NCBI GenBank assembly: GCA_028583405.1
Contig: CM053256.1
Span: 1,792,424 to 1,856,423, forward strand
Reading direction: 5' to 3'
Length of the DNA: 64,000 bases
DNA from: Pogonophryne albipinna
Lineage: Eukaryota; Chordata; Actinopteri; Perciformes; Artedidraconidae
Within the stretch, counting starts at the first letter, position 1, and each line of letters opens with the position of its first letter. Under the pieces are notes generated by a model. That model worked only from the letters and a program-made list of their open reading frames with translations. It had not been told where the DNA came from and searched no databases. This document shows positions 27,001 through 35,999 of the stretch, one piece after another. The translations under genes were made by a program, and so were the position numbers.

Positions 27001-28062
27001 TACTTTTTAACCCCACTTTTTATCTGATGGCTGTAGTTACTTTGCAAGTGATCATTTACATATTACATCAACAGTGTATAAAAGATCGGTCAAGTTTGAC
27101 TTCTAAAGAAAATTGTTAAGGTTAGCTTCCCCTCCACCAGATGCAGCATTACATTGCTGCTTACATGTTTGTGCTTATTAATAATAATCAAAAAGCCGAA
27201 TATAGCATTTTCTGTTGCATAAAAGTACTTTTTTTGATAATATTCATGATAATACAAGGACTTCATCAAATGTATGAATCCATTACATTTGACTTGTAAT
27301 GAGTCATTTTTAATAATTATTTTTTAGGTTTACTGAAAGTGAATTACTACCCCGACTTTCGGTGACAGAGCCTTCAGTGGGGCATCCCCCACCCTCTGGA
27401 ACTCTCTCCCCCCCGAAATCCGCAGCGCCCCAACCCTGGACAATTTCAAAAAAGCCCTCAAAACACACCTTTTTACCAAGGTTTTCCCCACTGTATAGTT
27501 AGTTTAATAGGTTTATTTTTCCGCTACTTCCCCCCCCCCACCCCCTTAACCTGTCTGCCTCTTTTCCCCTACTCCCCCCCCCCTACCCGACTTGTAAAGC
27601 GACCTTGGGTTTCCTGAAAGGCGCTATAAAAATATTATATATTATTTTATTATTATTACTTGCTTCACCACTACCTTTACATTATGAAAAGCAGCAGCTG
27701 GTGAAACAAAGTGCCATCTTGTGGCTGAAAGGTCTCACTACATACGTTGGCACAAATCCCTGGGAAATCACACCCGACTAAACCCACACACACTATAAAA
27801 TCGTACAGTGTGAAGGCACAGCCCGGATTGAAATCACAGTGAGGTTGTGGCCAACTATAAACCGATGTCAACCGAGTGGCAGCGCCCTAATCTGACAAGC
27901 CTCTCCCAGAGCTCTGATATTCTTTCAATTCAACTTGAAGCAGGAAATCCTTCATTTGAAGTGTTTACAATCCATAAAACAGTACGGGAACTTTGCAAAA
28001 GATACTATAATGCAGTTTTCTTTCCTTTCCAAAGTTTCTTGAATTGCGACGGATTGATCCAT
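1..28062 (-). CDS. inpp5b: inpp5b, inositol polyphosphate 5-phosphatase B (3' end outside window)
   Basis: Removes the 5-phosphate from PtdIns(4,5)P2 and related inositides on Golgi, endosomal and ciliary membranes (family knowledge). Coding exons, 5' to 3' on the minus strand: 28006-28062, 26701-26780, 25420-25517, 25252-25269, 25043-25153, 22855-22998, 15309-15402, 12194-12364, 9181-9282, 8850-8964, 7675-7791, 5718-5905, 5387-5498, 5202-5311, 4446-4581, 4078-4188, 3706-3871, 2541-2776, 2252-2359, 1801-1885, 1391-1518, 1168-1279 and 1-49 (continuing off the edge). All phases join, giving about 882 residues before the edge. The start [11 protein letters not shown] sits in a good context (acc ATG g) and matches the mammalian INPP5B start, which favours INPP5B over its paralogue OCRL. 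Domain order is PH-like, 5-phosphatase, ASH, RhoGAP-like. The usual C-terminal prenylation signal would lie outside the window. Exact exon edges are my reading of splice signals. Confidence 0.95.
335..1021. mobile_element. MITE, copy A (ITR TTAAAGGGGACCTATCATGC-like)
   Basis: The left end (gtgcaccgatcatgc) and right end (gcatgataggtcccc, then ttta) are inverted copies of one another. The body is shared in the same orientation with 53000-53667, including the segment around caaggattctctctgaaacag. It lies in an inpp5b intron and has no coding capacity; small ORFs here are noise. Superfamily not determined. Confidence 0.75.
2977..3322. mobile_element. hAT-type MITE (CAGGGGTGTCAAACTCA ITR), intact TSD
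   Basis: 346-bp element with terminal inverted repeats CAGGGGTGTCAAACTC / GAGTTTGACACCCCTG and a perfect 8-bp target duplication CTCTAAAG (2969-2976 and 3323-3330). The 8-bp duplication indicates a hAT transposase. It sits in an inpp5b intron. Related copies are at 25861-26410 and 40887-41443. Confidence 0.92.
6390..7359. mobile_element. hAT-type foldback element (CAGYGTTTCCGCCAG ends)
   Basis: 970-bp element bounded by CAGCGTTTCCGCCAG and CTGGCGGAAACACTG with a perfect 8-bp duplication GTTATAAC (6382-6389, 7360-7367). Extended inverted homology reaches inward: 6565-6590 (atatgatgtttgtcaat) recurs inverted near 6995-7020, so most of the element can fold back. No transposase is visible. It lies in the inpp5b intron between 5905 and 7675. 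Confidence 0.9.
9333..9862. mobile_element. MITE with CAGGGTRTMYGC ends
   Basis: The left end cagggtatatgcagg and the inverted right end (cagcggacaccctg) form a degenerate terminal repeat. The sequence AATAC flanks both sides, a short possible target duplication. The interior has repeated ttttaatactttttaa motifs. It is noncoding and intronic to inpp5b. Confidence 0.65.
10964..11556. mobile_element. Harbinger-like MITE with Myb/SANT N-terminus
   Basis: A near-perfect 20-bp inverted repeat TTATACCTCATTCACACCAA bounds this 593-bp block. On the minus strand, from about 11301, an ORF begins [20 protein letters not shown], which resembles the start of the trihelix/Myb-SANT DNA-binding protein carried by PIF/Harbinger transposons. 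The ORF is cut short. This is a non-autonomous derivative in the inpp5b intron between 9282 and 12194. Exact termini and TSD are uncertain because the flanks are themselves palindromic. Confidence 0.65.
13527..14841 (+). mobile_element. pogo/Tigger-like element, internally deleted
   Basis: Inverted ends CCGTAATTTTCG… / …CGAAAATTACGG are flanked by TA on both sides (13525-13526, 14842-14843), as for Tc1/mariner-type elements. Inside are two out-of-frame pieces of one transposase: an HTH-like N-terminus (13895-14028, [16 protein letters not shown]) and a C-terminal tail (about 13986-14303, [19 protein letters not shown], then an acidic [12 protein letters not shown] end). The DDE catalytic core between them is missing, so it cannot move itself. 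Confidence 0.8.
16138..17649. mobile_element. hAT-like element (CAGGGTTCKTAC ends)
   Basis: The left end agggttcttacacc and the right end cccgtacgaaccctg are inverted, and the sub-terminal zones at both ends repeat caagcacttttcaa motifs. CATTTA flanks both sides. It lies in the inpp5b intron between 15402 and 22855. It encloses a LINE fragment (16344-16775) on the plus strand. Confidence 0.65.
16344..16775 (+). pseudogene. LINE (L2/CR1-like) 5' coding fragment
   Basis: The reading frame contains [14 protein letters not shown] followed, after a short spacer, by FLHVNARSI. This pattern (hydrophobic segment, GN(V/I)xxNPGP-like motif, then the start of an apurinic endonuclease domain) is typical of the beginning of ORF2 in L2/CR1-type LINEs of fish. 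It stops soon after and the reverse transcriptase is absent. It is embedded in an hAT-like element, so it was either inserted into it or captured by it. Confidence 0.6.
18781..19388 (+). mobile_element. Harbinger-like MITE with SANT/Myb fragment
   Basis: Terminal inverted repeats of about 40 bp (GGCGCATTTCCACTGCAGCG… and the inverse ending at 19388) bound a 608-bp element. The plus-strand ORF at 19107-19346 begins [20 protein letters not shown] and continues with a short helix-rich stretch, the N-terminus of a SANT/Myb-like DNA-binding protein as found beside Harbinger transposases. The rest of the gene and any transposase are missing. Confidence 0.7.
19409..20132. mobile_element. MITE with AAAGGKCCCATGTCATG ends
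   Basis: The left end gaaagggcccatgtcatg and right end catgacatgggacctttaag form inverted repeats. The interior includes a poly-G run (19950-19963) and a second TGACGTCA palindrome (near 19584). Similar terminal logic (AAAGG…CCATGTCATG) is common to fish MITEs. It directly follows the Harbinger-like element at 18781-19388. Confidence 0.65.
20440..20965. repeat. Dispersed MITE, GGGGTGGAAGAAGTACTCAGATC family
   Basis: The right end, read inverted, starts GGGGTGGAAGAAGTACTCAGATC and contains repeated TACTTGAGTAA / AAGTACACG motifs typical of an abundant fish MITE. Degenerate fragments of the same kind appear at 43150-43480 and 45140-45310. The left border is not sharply defined. Confidence 0.5.
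21586..21616 (-). CDS. inpp5b: inpp5b alternative first coding exon
   Basis: On the minus strand an ATG at 21616 opens [10 protein letters not shown], followed by a good donor (CTG|GTATG) in phase 1. Spliced to the exon at 15309-15402 it continues in frame (…[12 protein letters not shown]…). It cannot be an internal exon after 22855-22998, because that join reaches a stop. This suggests an internal promoter for an isoform lacking the PH-like region but keeping the phosphatase, ASH and RhoGAP-like domains. An upstream ATG (in AATGCGTGGG) opens a short overlapping uORF. Transcript data are needed to prove use. Confidence 0.5.
21768..21797. promoter_or_regulatory. Tandem 13-bp ETS-like repeat, possible internal promoter
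   Basis: The 13-mer aaaatgcgaccgg occurs twice head to tail, and each copy is followed by aaaa, giving two CCGGAA cores (ETS-like). It lies about 150 bp upstream of the alternative inpp5b first exon, where a TATA-less promoter would be expected. Confidence 0.35.
23239..24075. mobile_element. hAT-type MITE (GGTTCTCAACTGGTGGGTCGC)
   Basis: 837-bp element with ends CAATGGTTCTCAACTGG / CCAGTTGAGAACCACTG and a near-perfect 8-bp duplication (ttctagtg at 23231-23238, atctagtg at 24076-24083). No transposase coding is visible. It is in the inpp5b intron between exons 22998 and 25043. Confidence 0.8.
25711..26569. mobile_element. hAT-type element (TAGGGCTGCTC), host of a nested element
   Basis: Ends TAGGGCTGCTCAATTAATCG / …CGAGCAGCCCTA with a perfect 8-bp duplication GTGTCAGT (25703-25710, 26570-26577). 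The arms are rich in AATCG/CGATTA repeats. Another hAT-type MITE (25861-26410) is inserted within it. Intronic to inpp5b. Confidence 0.9.
25861..26410. mobile_element. Nested hAT-type MITE (GTGTCAAACTCAAGG)
   Basis: 550-bp element inserted in the element at 25711-26569, with its own perfect 8-bp duplication GTTTAGGG (25853-25860, 26411-26418). Its left terminus has drifted (gacatgtgtc, not caggggtgtc) while the right end is standard (gacacccctg). It is a longer relative of 2977-3322 and an inverted relative of 40887-41443. Confidence 0.9.
26781..28005 (-). other. inpp5b intron 1, candidate U12-type intron with GT-AT ends
   Basis: Read on the minus strand, the donor after codon 19 is GTATCTTTT, one change from the U12 consensus GTATCCTTT. 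Near the 3' end is TCCTTAAC (plus strand 26795-26802), an exact U12 branch-site core. No AG lies between it and the exon. The reading frame that matches INPP5B (…CII then AVQ…) resumes 14 nt past the branch motif, which makes the last two intron bases AT. U12 introns do tolerate non-AG ends. Confidence 0.7.
27340..27650 (+). mobile_element. LINE 3' end (L2/CR1-like)
   Basis: Translation of the plus strand gives FGDRAFSVGHP…[15 protein letters not shown], the conserved C-terminal tail of L2/CR1-type reverse transcriptase ORFs, followed by a short 3' UTR ending in ggcgctataaaaatatt. It is strongly 5'-truncated. It lies in inpp5b intron 1. Confidence 0.75.
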
Positions 28063-28287
28063 GGTGAAGATTTGCGTGTCAACTCCTGCCTCCACACTTC
28101 CCACACTCGTAAATCCCCGGTGGAGCTTCGAGAAACTCCAGCTATTTCTCTGTAAATGCACAGCAGGAAGAGAGACACTTCAGGAGCCTCGTGTAATCCG
28201 ACATTATTCCCTTCAGGTCCAGATGTGTTCTTCTTCCTGCTGGTCCGGCCCAGTCTGCTGCCACGCACTGGTTCAGGATCAGTGCTC

Positions 28288-28295
28288 TGACGTCA
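28288..28295. promoter_or_regulatory. CRE palindrome upstream of inpp5b
   Basis: A perfect TGACGTCA palindrome lies about 225 bp upstream of the inpp5b start codon, in the expected promoter or 5' UTR region. It is a CREB/ATF consensus site. There is no clear TATA box. Function is inferred from position only. Confidence 0.4.
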
Positions 28296-29703
28296 CATCT
28301 GGGCTGTCATCAACTATTTGGATTAGGCCTCAGGCGTTTCATCATAACCGGATTATGTCTCACTATGAAGCAGATACAACCGAACAAACAGAGTTTTGTC
28401 AATGTTTTTCTGAGGTTTTATGATCCATCAGGTCAACCAGGTTTAAATGGATTTATAGTTTTAAAGGAAAACAACTTGTATTAAATCTTTTCAGTATAAA
28501 ATGTAGGAAATATACTTTTATTTTTGAGTTAAATGTAGTTTTTAGTACAATAGTGAACTTTTTGTATTTGCAAATGGTCGTCTTTTTGGAGGACTAACAT
28601 AAGGGAGATTTAAAAAAAGAAACATAAATAAGACTGACTGACAATAAAAAAAAAAGGATTGTATTGTTTGATCAGCTCATCCCCTATCTTGTTTTTTTAT
28701 GTAAAACCTTACGCTTAACATTCATCAGTAACTATATAAAAGTAGAGGTAAATCCATTTAGTTACGTCACACCACTTTAACACCAGGAATCAATTATTTA
28801 ACCGTTTGATTAAGTAGGCAAAAGGTTGCAGAAAACACCAAACAGACAAAAATGACAGGACCTAAAATTTCATATGTGAATTATTCAATTGAATATTCAC
28901 GATATATAGTTTATTATAGCTCATTTAATTATAAGGCACAATCATATTTTACACAGTACACACAACTAGAATACATTTTAACATTTCTAATTGCATTTAA
29001 CATTTACATGACACCATTATACCTTAAAATATTCTCTGTAATCCACACAATATAGACACCTCAACATTCACAAAAACTAAAGAGTAGCCCAAAGTACTTA
29101 ATTGCACACTTCATTAAACCTTCAGCAAACCTTCACAACACCCTGTAACAGCTCAACATGTGTGTGTTTCATAAAGTGCATTTAGAGTCAAAGCTGTGAT
29201 ACTCTCACAATGGCTTGAAGAGAAGATAATCTAGGGAGAGTTTAAAGTAACAAAACATTTCTAACCACATCAATACAAAAAAACGTGTTTAGGCTCACTC
29301 ACCCATAATAATACGTCTAAAATAATTCCGATAGGTGCAAACAAAAACAGTTTTAGCTTTCTTCAAGAAAACAGTTCTTGAAATTAAGTTATGGGCAAGT
29401 GCATGGCTCAAAGAAATGACATGGTGATTCAAAAATATTTCTTAAAAATCCACTGAGAAAAAAAAAAAGTTTAAAGTGAAAAATGATTGTGTTAATTTTA
29501 TAGGTGATTTGCACTTCAAATGTAAAGTGATTCCTGAAGTTATATAAGATATCATTTTTCATTTACAAATACATTACAATCACATGTGAATATCAGTGAG
29601 ATAAATGAAGTAGTGGTATCCTCTGCACTCTCTGGAGGAATGACACAAAGCTCTTATTACCTAATGACCCGCAGAGCAGCTGAGCTAGCTCCTACTCAGA
29701 GAC

Positions 29704-32700
29704 TCAGAGCAGTAAAGTGATGGCGAGCAGGCAAAATAAGGAAGCAACCAATTCTGTGTTGAGATGAGGACCTCTTGTGGAGAAATTAGGAACATTCAGC
29801 GTGCCGTTCAACCGCAGGCAGGAGGTCATAGTGGCGTTGCAGCACTCCAGGTGACATGGAGGTAGTGTGGAGGCCTTGCATGGAGTCTGGGCAGAACAGT
29901 TGGTGGTGCAGCCTGCCGTCCACTTCAAACCAGACCCCTCTGTCTCCTTTTTCAGCTGAAAAGGCAATAGTGAGTGAGAAAAAACATTGAAGGACAAGTG
30001 GTTGAAAGTCTAAATAAGAGAGTGTGTGTTGTCGGTCTATTCATTCGAGAATACAATGAGCATATTATATACATAGAAACTTAACTTTATTAGAATATCT
30101 TAAAGAAACAAGCAGAAAGAAAGTGCTGATTGGAGCCTTTTACATAATTTAAGCCTGTGGGCTGCCAACATTTTTCGAAAGAGAATTTTAATGAATTATT
30201 AATATTTTCAATGATTTACAAGCACAACAACTAGTTGATGTAACATAAAATACACTGTATTATAGTTTCCTTTACATTTTTCTTCACTATTTGTGTGCAG
30301 TATACAAAGGCATACGGCACATTTGTTTGTGTATCTTGGGTTTATGGCTCAGTCTAATTGAGTTTGTGATGAAAAAAGACACCAATTTCAAAGGTGCTAA
30401 ACAAAGCCAACAATGAATGCATAGAATGCTGGCTAAAATCTTCCTGCACTCCAGATGGTTAAACATTTAAAATTAATGATATATTCATAAATATGACATT
30501 CAATATTGCCAGAGCAGTTCTCACCTGACAGTGTGGCTGTGAGGAGGCGCATGTCTGGGCTGTTTGAAAAGTTGTGTAGCAATCTGTGCCAGTACATGAA
30601 CCAATATGGCATTTGTTTCCCTGAAAAAAAGAAAACAGAAGAAACAATTATACTAATCTCACACCAGACATGACTAGCAGAATTTTTCTTTAGACAGTCA
30701 CATCTGTTTGCAGTTAGTGAGAAAAAACAAGAGGAGACGGAATGAACTTCAGTGATACACACAACTATAGCTTTCTGTCACCATATATGCATCTATGAAA
30801 ATGCGAGCAAACACAAATAAATCCCTCCGTTTGTTCTTACTTTGTTTTCTGTTGTTGGAAGAATGGTGGTTTTCATTGTGGGTTTGGTTGATGTCATTGG
30901 CATTACTAAAACCAGGAAAAGAAAATAATGAACCCTTAAAAAAATTGCAACCTTACAATTACAAGTATACATCTGTAAATATCATACATGAGATAAATCC
31001 TTAATTGCCTCGCTGTATTACCATCATTAAGACGTCATAAAATGGGGACGTTAAAGATGAGTACCTGTGGTTGTATTCATCATCATGGATGCAAAAGTGC
31101 TATTAAGGCAGTCAGTAGAATTGCAGCAGTACACAGAGCAGTTGGTCTGAGAGGCGTTGACGCAGCTATCAGCACAGGACAAGCTGCAGCCAACGGTGTA
31201 ACACATGTCCGTCTGTTTGATCAGCTGACACAGTGAAGAATGACATATTAGAAGACACATTTGAGATGCTTTTGCCTTTTTGAACATATCATTGACCACT
31301 AAGCAAGATATACTGAATTTCCTAAAAGAAGCAAAAGACTGTTAGGGTGGTTCTTTGTTATGGACAATGCATCAAATCGTTTTGTTCAACTTTTTTTTCA
31401 GTATCATTTGCGTCCCTACCTGACACAAGCAGACACCATCAGCACATAACGTTGTATTCTGACTGGTGTACATCGTATAGCAGTCTGTGTAGTTACAGGT
31501 GAATGAGGGGCAGGAAATCTGTGTTTGAGAGGGACGAAAAGTATATTATGAGGGTCAGAGGCTAAAGGGAAAAAACCGCATAACATCATTACAGTTTACT
31601 CTAAATAAGGTGGACTTGCAATGCTCATCGATGTAACATTTACCATAGTGGTTCCATTCATACCAGTCATGCCACCTGCACCAAAAAGATAGATGTCATG
31701 ATTAAAGATACAGAAAGATAGACAACATAATACGAAACACAATTCTTTTTTTTCATGAAACAAATGAAGCTTTACAAGTAGAGTTTGATGAAGGAGTTGT
31801 GGACATCATTGAGGTCCAAGAACCAGAGTTTGAGGTCATGGAAGAGGAGGATGAGGAAGAGGAGGAGGAGGAGGCAGGTCCGGACATGGTGCTGGCTGTT
31901 AAAGCAAATGTAGAGGAAGCAGAGGTGGATCCTGGATTATTAGCACTGATTGAATTATCAGTGGTGATAGCAGCTGTAGATGCATAATTGGCTGTGATGC
32001 TGGTGCCAGACTGTGTGGTGGATGTGACGGAGGTTGCTATGCCTCCGGAGGTTGTTGTGGGAGACTGGGTGGCGGGTCCTGTGGATGCTGTGACTCCAGA
32101 TGTGGGTGTGGATGTAGGGAAAGGAGTGGTGGTGGATGCTGTACCTCCAGAGGTTGCTGTGGGTGTGGGGGACTGGGTGGTGGATGCTGTGGAAGGTAAG
32201 GTGGTTGTGAGTGTAGGGGATTGGGTGGATGCTGTGCCTCCAGAGGTTGCTGTGGGTGTGGGGGACTGGGTGGATGCTGTAGCTCCAGATGTTGCTGCCG
32301 GTGTAGGAGACTGGGTGGTGGATGCTGTGACTCCAGATGTGGGTGTGGATGTAGGGAAAGGAGTGGTGGTGGATGCTGTACCTCCAGATGTTGCTGTAGG
32401 TGTGGGGGACTGGGTGGTGGATGCTGTGGAAGGTAAGGTGGTTGTGAGTGTAGGGGATTGGGTGGATGCTGTGCCTCCAGAGGTTGCTGTGGGTGTGGGG
32501 GACTGGGTGGATGCTGTAGCTCCAGATGTTGCTGACGGTGTAGGAGACTGGGTGGTGGATGCTGTGACTCCAGATGTGGGTGTGGATGTAGGGGAAGGAG
32601 TGGTGGTGGATGCTGTACCTCCAGAGGTTGCTGTGGGTGTGGGGGACTGGGTGGATGCTGTAGCTCCAGATGTTGCTGCCGGTGTAGGAGACTGGGTGGT

Positions 32701-33267
32701 GGATGCTGTGACTCCAGATGTGGGTGTGGATGTAGGGGAAGGAGTGGTGGTGGATGCTGTACCTCCAGAGGTTGCTGTGGGTGTGGGGGACTGGGTGGAT
32801 GCTGTAGCTCCAGATGTTGCTGCCGGTGTAGGAGACTGGGTGGTGGATGCTGTGACTCCAGATGTGGGTGTGGCTGTAGGGGAAGGAGTGGTGGTGGATG
32901 CTGTACCTCCAGAGGTTGCTGTGGGTGTGGGGGACTGGGTGGTGGTGCTAATTGTTGTACCTCCAACAGTGGTGGAGCTGGCAGGCTGGGTGGTGGGGGT
33001 TGCTGCACTAACGGCGATGGTCTGGACCGTGGTTGTGGGTCCAGAGGTGGTGGCAGGGGGCTGGGTATTGGTGGTGGCTGCTGGGGTGGTTGTAGTGGTC
33101 ATGACAGTGGGGGACTGGGTGGTGCCGGTGGTTGTCATGCCTGCCATGGTGGTAGTAGGTGCTGCGGTTGTCATGGAGGCAGTAGTGGAGGAGGACGGGG
33201 ACATTGTAGTAGTTGATTGGGCTGACACTGAAGGCAGCAGTAGTCCAAACAGGAGGACGTACAGCAT
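29704..33267 (-). CDS. Mucin-like protein with two Ly6/uPAR-type modules and GPI-type tail
   Basis: I do not recognise this gene. Seven coding exons join in phase: 31776-33267, 31644-31675, 31420-31518, 31065-31224, 30841-30905, 30525-30620, 29704-29955 (731 residues). Residues 1-16 (MLYVLLFGLLLPSVSA) form a signal peptide. Up to about residue 500 follows a Thr/Ser/Pro-rich mucin domain, then two Cys-rich modules, each split over two exons. Module 1 has SCPSFTC…CLCQ then LIKQTDMC…YCCNSTDC; module 2 has NKCHIGSC…PHCQ then LKKETEG…LECCNATMTSC. CC-x3-(D/S)C endings suggest Ly6/uPAR (three-finger) folds. N-glycosylation sequons are frequent. The hydrophobic C-terminus (ELVASLFCLLAITLLL, then stop) fits a GPI-attachment signal. 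It is probably a cell-surface glycoprotein; ligand unknown. Confidence 0.85.
32050..32950 (-). repeat. Coding minisatellite of the mucin domain
   Basis: Tandem units encode STTQSPTP(A/T)ATSG-type peptides. The marker tgctgta(cc) recurs at 32137, 32374, 32611, 32755 and 32899, so spacings are 237, 237, 144 and 144 bp. The longer unit is the 144-bp unit plus a 93-bp block. All are multiples of three, so copy changes keep the frame. Copies are almost identical, suggesting recent expansion and likely length polymorphism. Confidence 0.92.
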
Positions 33268-33904
33268 GCCTGTGCAGCCTGGTATTATGGGGAAAAGAAC
33301 ATATGTATTTTATTGTATGGAAACCAGATGTGAAATGAAAATCTGTTATTTAGCTGAGCTCGCACGTATTATATTTGTTTTACACTGGTTACCCAAAAAA
33401 AAATAGACCCTCAAATATTTTCTTAGAATGGCCGTGAGTTAAAAAAAGTGTATTTAGGTTCAACAATACAAGTACTAAGTGATTCCTAAAGAGAACGGCA
33501 AAGAAATAGCTCAAATAGACATAATATAAACTAATAGGCATGTATGCTTGCACTTGTTTTGTCCACGCACAGAGCGCTGTGCACTGTAACTATGCCGACA
33601 TGCATGTGTCATCTATTCACGAGAGAGCTACATAATGACAACTTTGCTTTTGGGACTGCGGCAATTGAGTCCCAAAGTTTCAATGGTTTTAACTGCATTT
33701 ATTTTTTAACAAACACCTGTATTTTGACTTAGACAACCATTACAGTGTGTATACATTTTCTACATGGCACACTATGTACAACAAGCAGTACAAGAAATAG
33801 AAAGGAGATGTTTCGGATATAAAACATTATCATTGGAGACATTTTAGGTTGTGTAAAATGTTCTTTTTTAAATTTGGCTAATCTTTAATGTTTTTTTTAT
33901 GCAT

Positions 33905-34010
33905 GTTTCTCAGTTAACATTAAGCTGTCTTTGGCTCTTTTCCTGCTGTAACAAATGCAAATGTCCCTTCTGTGGGACGAATAAAGGTATTCGAATTCTC
34001 AACTCCATTA
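33905..34010 (+). repeat. Short non-LTR-like 3' tail
   Basis: The sequence gtcccttctgtgggacgaataaaggtatt resembles the 3' UTR end of fish LINEs and derived SINEs (…gggacgaataaaggtat…). Only about 100 bp is recognisable. Family assignment is uncertain. A similar tail-like sequence occurs at 50215-50262. Confidence 0.35.
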
Positions 34011-35856
34011 ATACGATATCTACTTTAGTTTTTCCCTTTTTGCTGTATTTCTTTTGATAGTTTTCCTTATCTGAATTTAGAATCTCAAGATAGAGAGTGT
34101 CGATTCTTGCATCGCAAACAAAGTTAACTTTACTGACAAGCTTGGCTCGTTCTTCTATGTACCTCAAAGTGTTATCATGTATGTAAGCACTGACAGTGAT
34201 TTTAAATGAGCAAACACACACTCATACCTGTGTCTTTTATGAAAGTAGCGGAGGACATCATCACATTAGCAAAAATGGAGAGAGCTCTTTGTCCAGTGTG
34301 TACTGAAGTTATTTCCTAAAAATCATAATAAAGGGAAAAGAAAAACACACAACTTACAGCTGAGAGAAGTTCTGCTAGTAATTCACTATTAGTACACAGA
34401 CATAAAATAACAAATGTCTGCTTGCAGGATAAACAGAGCTACCTATGACAAACAGAATTAAGAGTGCTGACAATAGGTCTTTGTAATATGGGCACAATAG
34501 AAATTGTTTACCATTGCTAGCCATGCATGACCTTTCATTGTATCCCACCTGGGCACTTCTTTTGATATGACACTCAGCTGAGTCTTATCTGTTTACAATC
34601 CTCTTATTGTTCAGGTAAACTGATCTGATAATTGTTTAGCTGACAATAAGACATTGTTAAATTTGAGATTTAAAGCTACAATAATATTCTTTTATATTTG
34701 TACCCACAGTTTCTCACATTATATTGGTCTTGTAACATTATCAGCACTATTTATTACTCTGTTTTGTCTTGCATTATATTTATAGTTTTCTTCTTTATTT
34801 GTTTTATAATTATGTTGCTTTGTTGGAGGTTTCTTTGCCATTATACACTGTAGCTACTGTGCATATGAACTCAAAGCCTTTGAACCTAGTTTCATCTAGA
34901 ACAAAAGCTTAGTCATAACATTTTAAATCAAGCATGAGAAGCAATTTCCATCAATGGTCTCCCCCGCATGAGGTCATTTTTGCCAAGACTAATTCTGTGT
35001 AGTGACTTGCAATTATATCATATATCTGTTTGCAGTGGTTTATTATTGAAGACAATTAAAATGTGTTTGTTCCTCCATCAGTCCCCTTGGGAGAGTTGCT
35101 GAGCTGCATGGCTTGTTTTTTCCGCTCTCCCCTGGAACCCAGCCCTATGGGCTCTACACCCTGGAAACTGGGTGACAACAGTGGCCATTTTGACCTCTGG
35201 GTGAAAATGTATGAGTTTAATTGGAAAAGTGAAGATACTATATCCAAGAGAATATTCAGATTGATGAACAGCATCAAGAGGTGTGTTCAGGTGTTACATT
35301 TTCATGCTGTTAATGACACCTTCCTGGGGTTTGCATTTTAATTATGTTGTACTGGTGATCGGATACAAGATTGAATTTCAGGACTATTCAAACGAAAACA
35401 AAATGAACCCTCAACATAATCCAAATGTAATGTAAATATTTGTGTCTATGTCATTTTTGAAATGAGGAAAGGCTATCAGCGGAAAACCGGAAAAGTTAGA
35501 GTTTGTCACAATCAGCCAAAACATTCATCTTGAGGATATGACTCTCCTTATGAGATTTAGCGAATACCAAACATGTTAAAACTGCCTGAAATACAGACAA
35601 ATTTACTCTGAAGTGAAAATGATTGTAAATGAAATGAATAATTCTCGATATAAGTTATTGTTTTAGAGAAACATTTGGACCAGAAGCATCAAAGCATAAC
35701 TGATACCACAAATTCCCCTGCTGCTGTATCATTCTCAGGCTACAATAGCACCACTGTTTCTGACCAGCATCTCCCTGTGCACAAGCATCAAAGCTCTATT
35801 TAGCTGGATTCAAATCATGCTCACAAAATCTAACATTTAAAATCAGAACCACTCAC

Positions 35857-35935
35857 CTGCTGTGAAATCTCTGGTTTTTTGTTGTCAGCTGTGGTTGAAG
35901 TGAAGGACCTCTCTCTCTCTCTGGCTTTCCTATCT
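35857..35935 (-). other. Probable 5' UTR exon of the mucin/Ly6 gene
   Basis: A strong donor (GCAG|GTGAGT, minus strand, at 35856) ends a short noncoding stretch about 2.6 kb upstream of the first coding exon. That exon itself has an acceptor-like ccag just before GCTGCACAGGCATG. The pairing is inferred. The 5' limit is not known; the stretch given covers the purine-rich DNA up to about 35935. Confidence 0.4.
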
Positions 35936-35999
35936 CTGTTGCTCTCTGTCACCACCCCCCCTTCGCTTCCTGCCGACACTCAAGTGGTAACGTAATAAG

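Larger units (their letters stand above)
22855..28062 (-). other. inpp5b: inpp5b exons 1-6: N-terminal PH-like domain
   Basis: These six exons encode about residues 1-169. Recognisable stretches are the start [11 protein letters not shown], then [18 protein letters not shown] and [18 protein letters not shown], all close to the PH-like region of mammalian INPP5B. The exon at 22855-22998 (FEWISKYHK onward) matches the following linker less closely. Exon 4 (25252-25269) is only 18 nt. Exon 6 ends in phase 1 and joins in frame with the exon at 15309-15402, so the alternative exon at 21586 is not needed in this isoform; including it would shift the frame to a stop. Confidence 0.88.

Noticed and set aside
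32037..33008. 323-codon minus-strand ORF rich in Pro/His/Gln
   Set aside because: Out-of-frame reading of the same minisatellite; it has no signal peptide and no connection to the downstream exons.
31988..33406. 472-codon plus-strand ORF, rich in Val/Asp/Gly
   Set aside because: It is the antisense of the mucin VNTR. The repeat period is a multiple of three, so several frames stay open. The minus strand has the signal peptide, splice sites and Cys modules.
33910..34221. 103-codon minus-strand ORF
   Set aside because: Its end overlaps a LINE-like 3' tail on the other strand, there are no supporting splice sites and the composition looks random.
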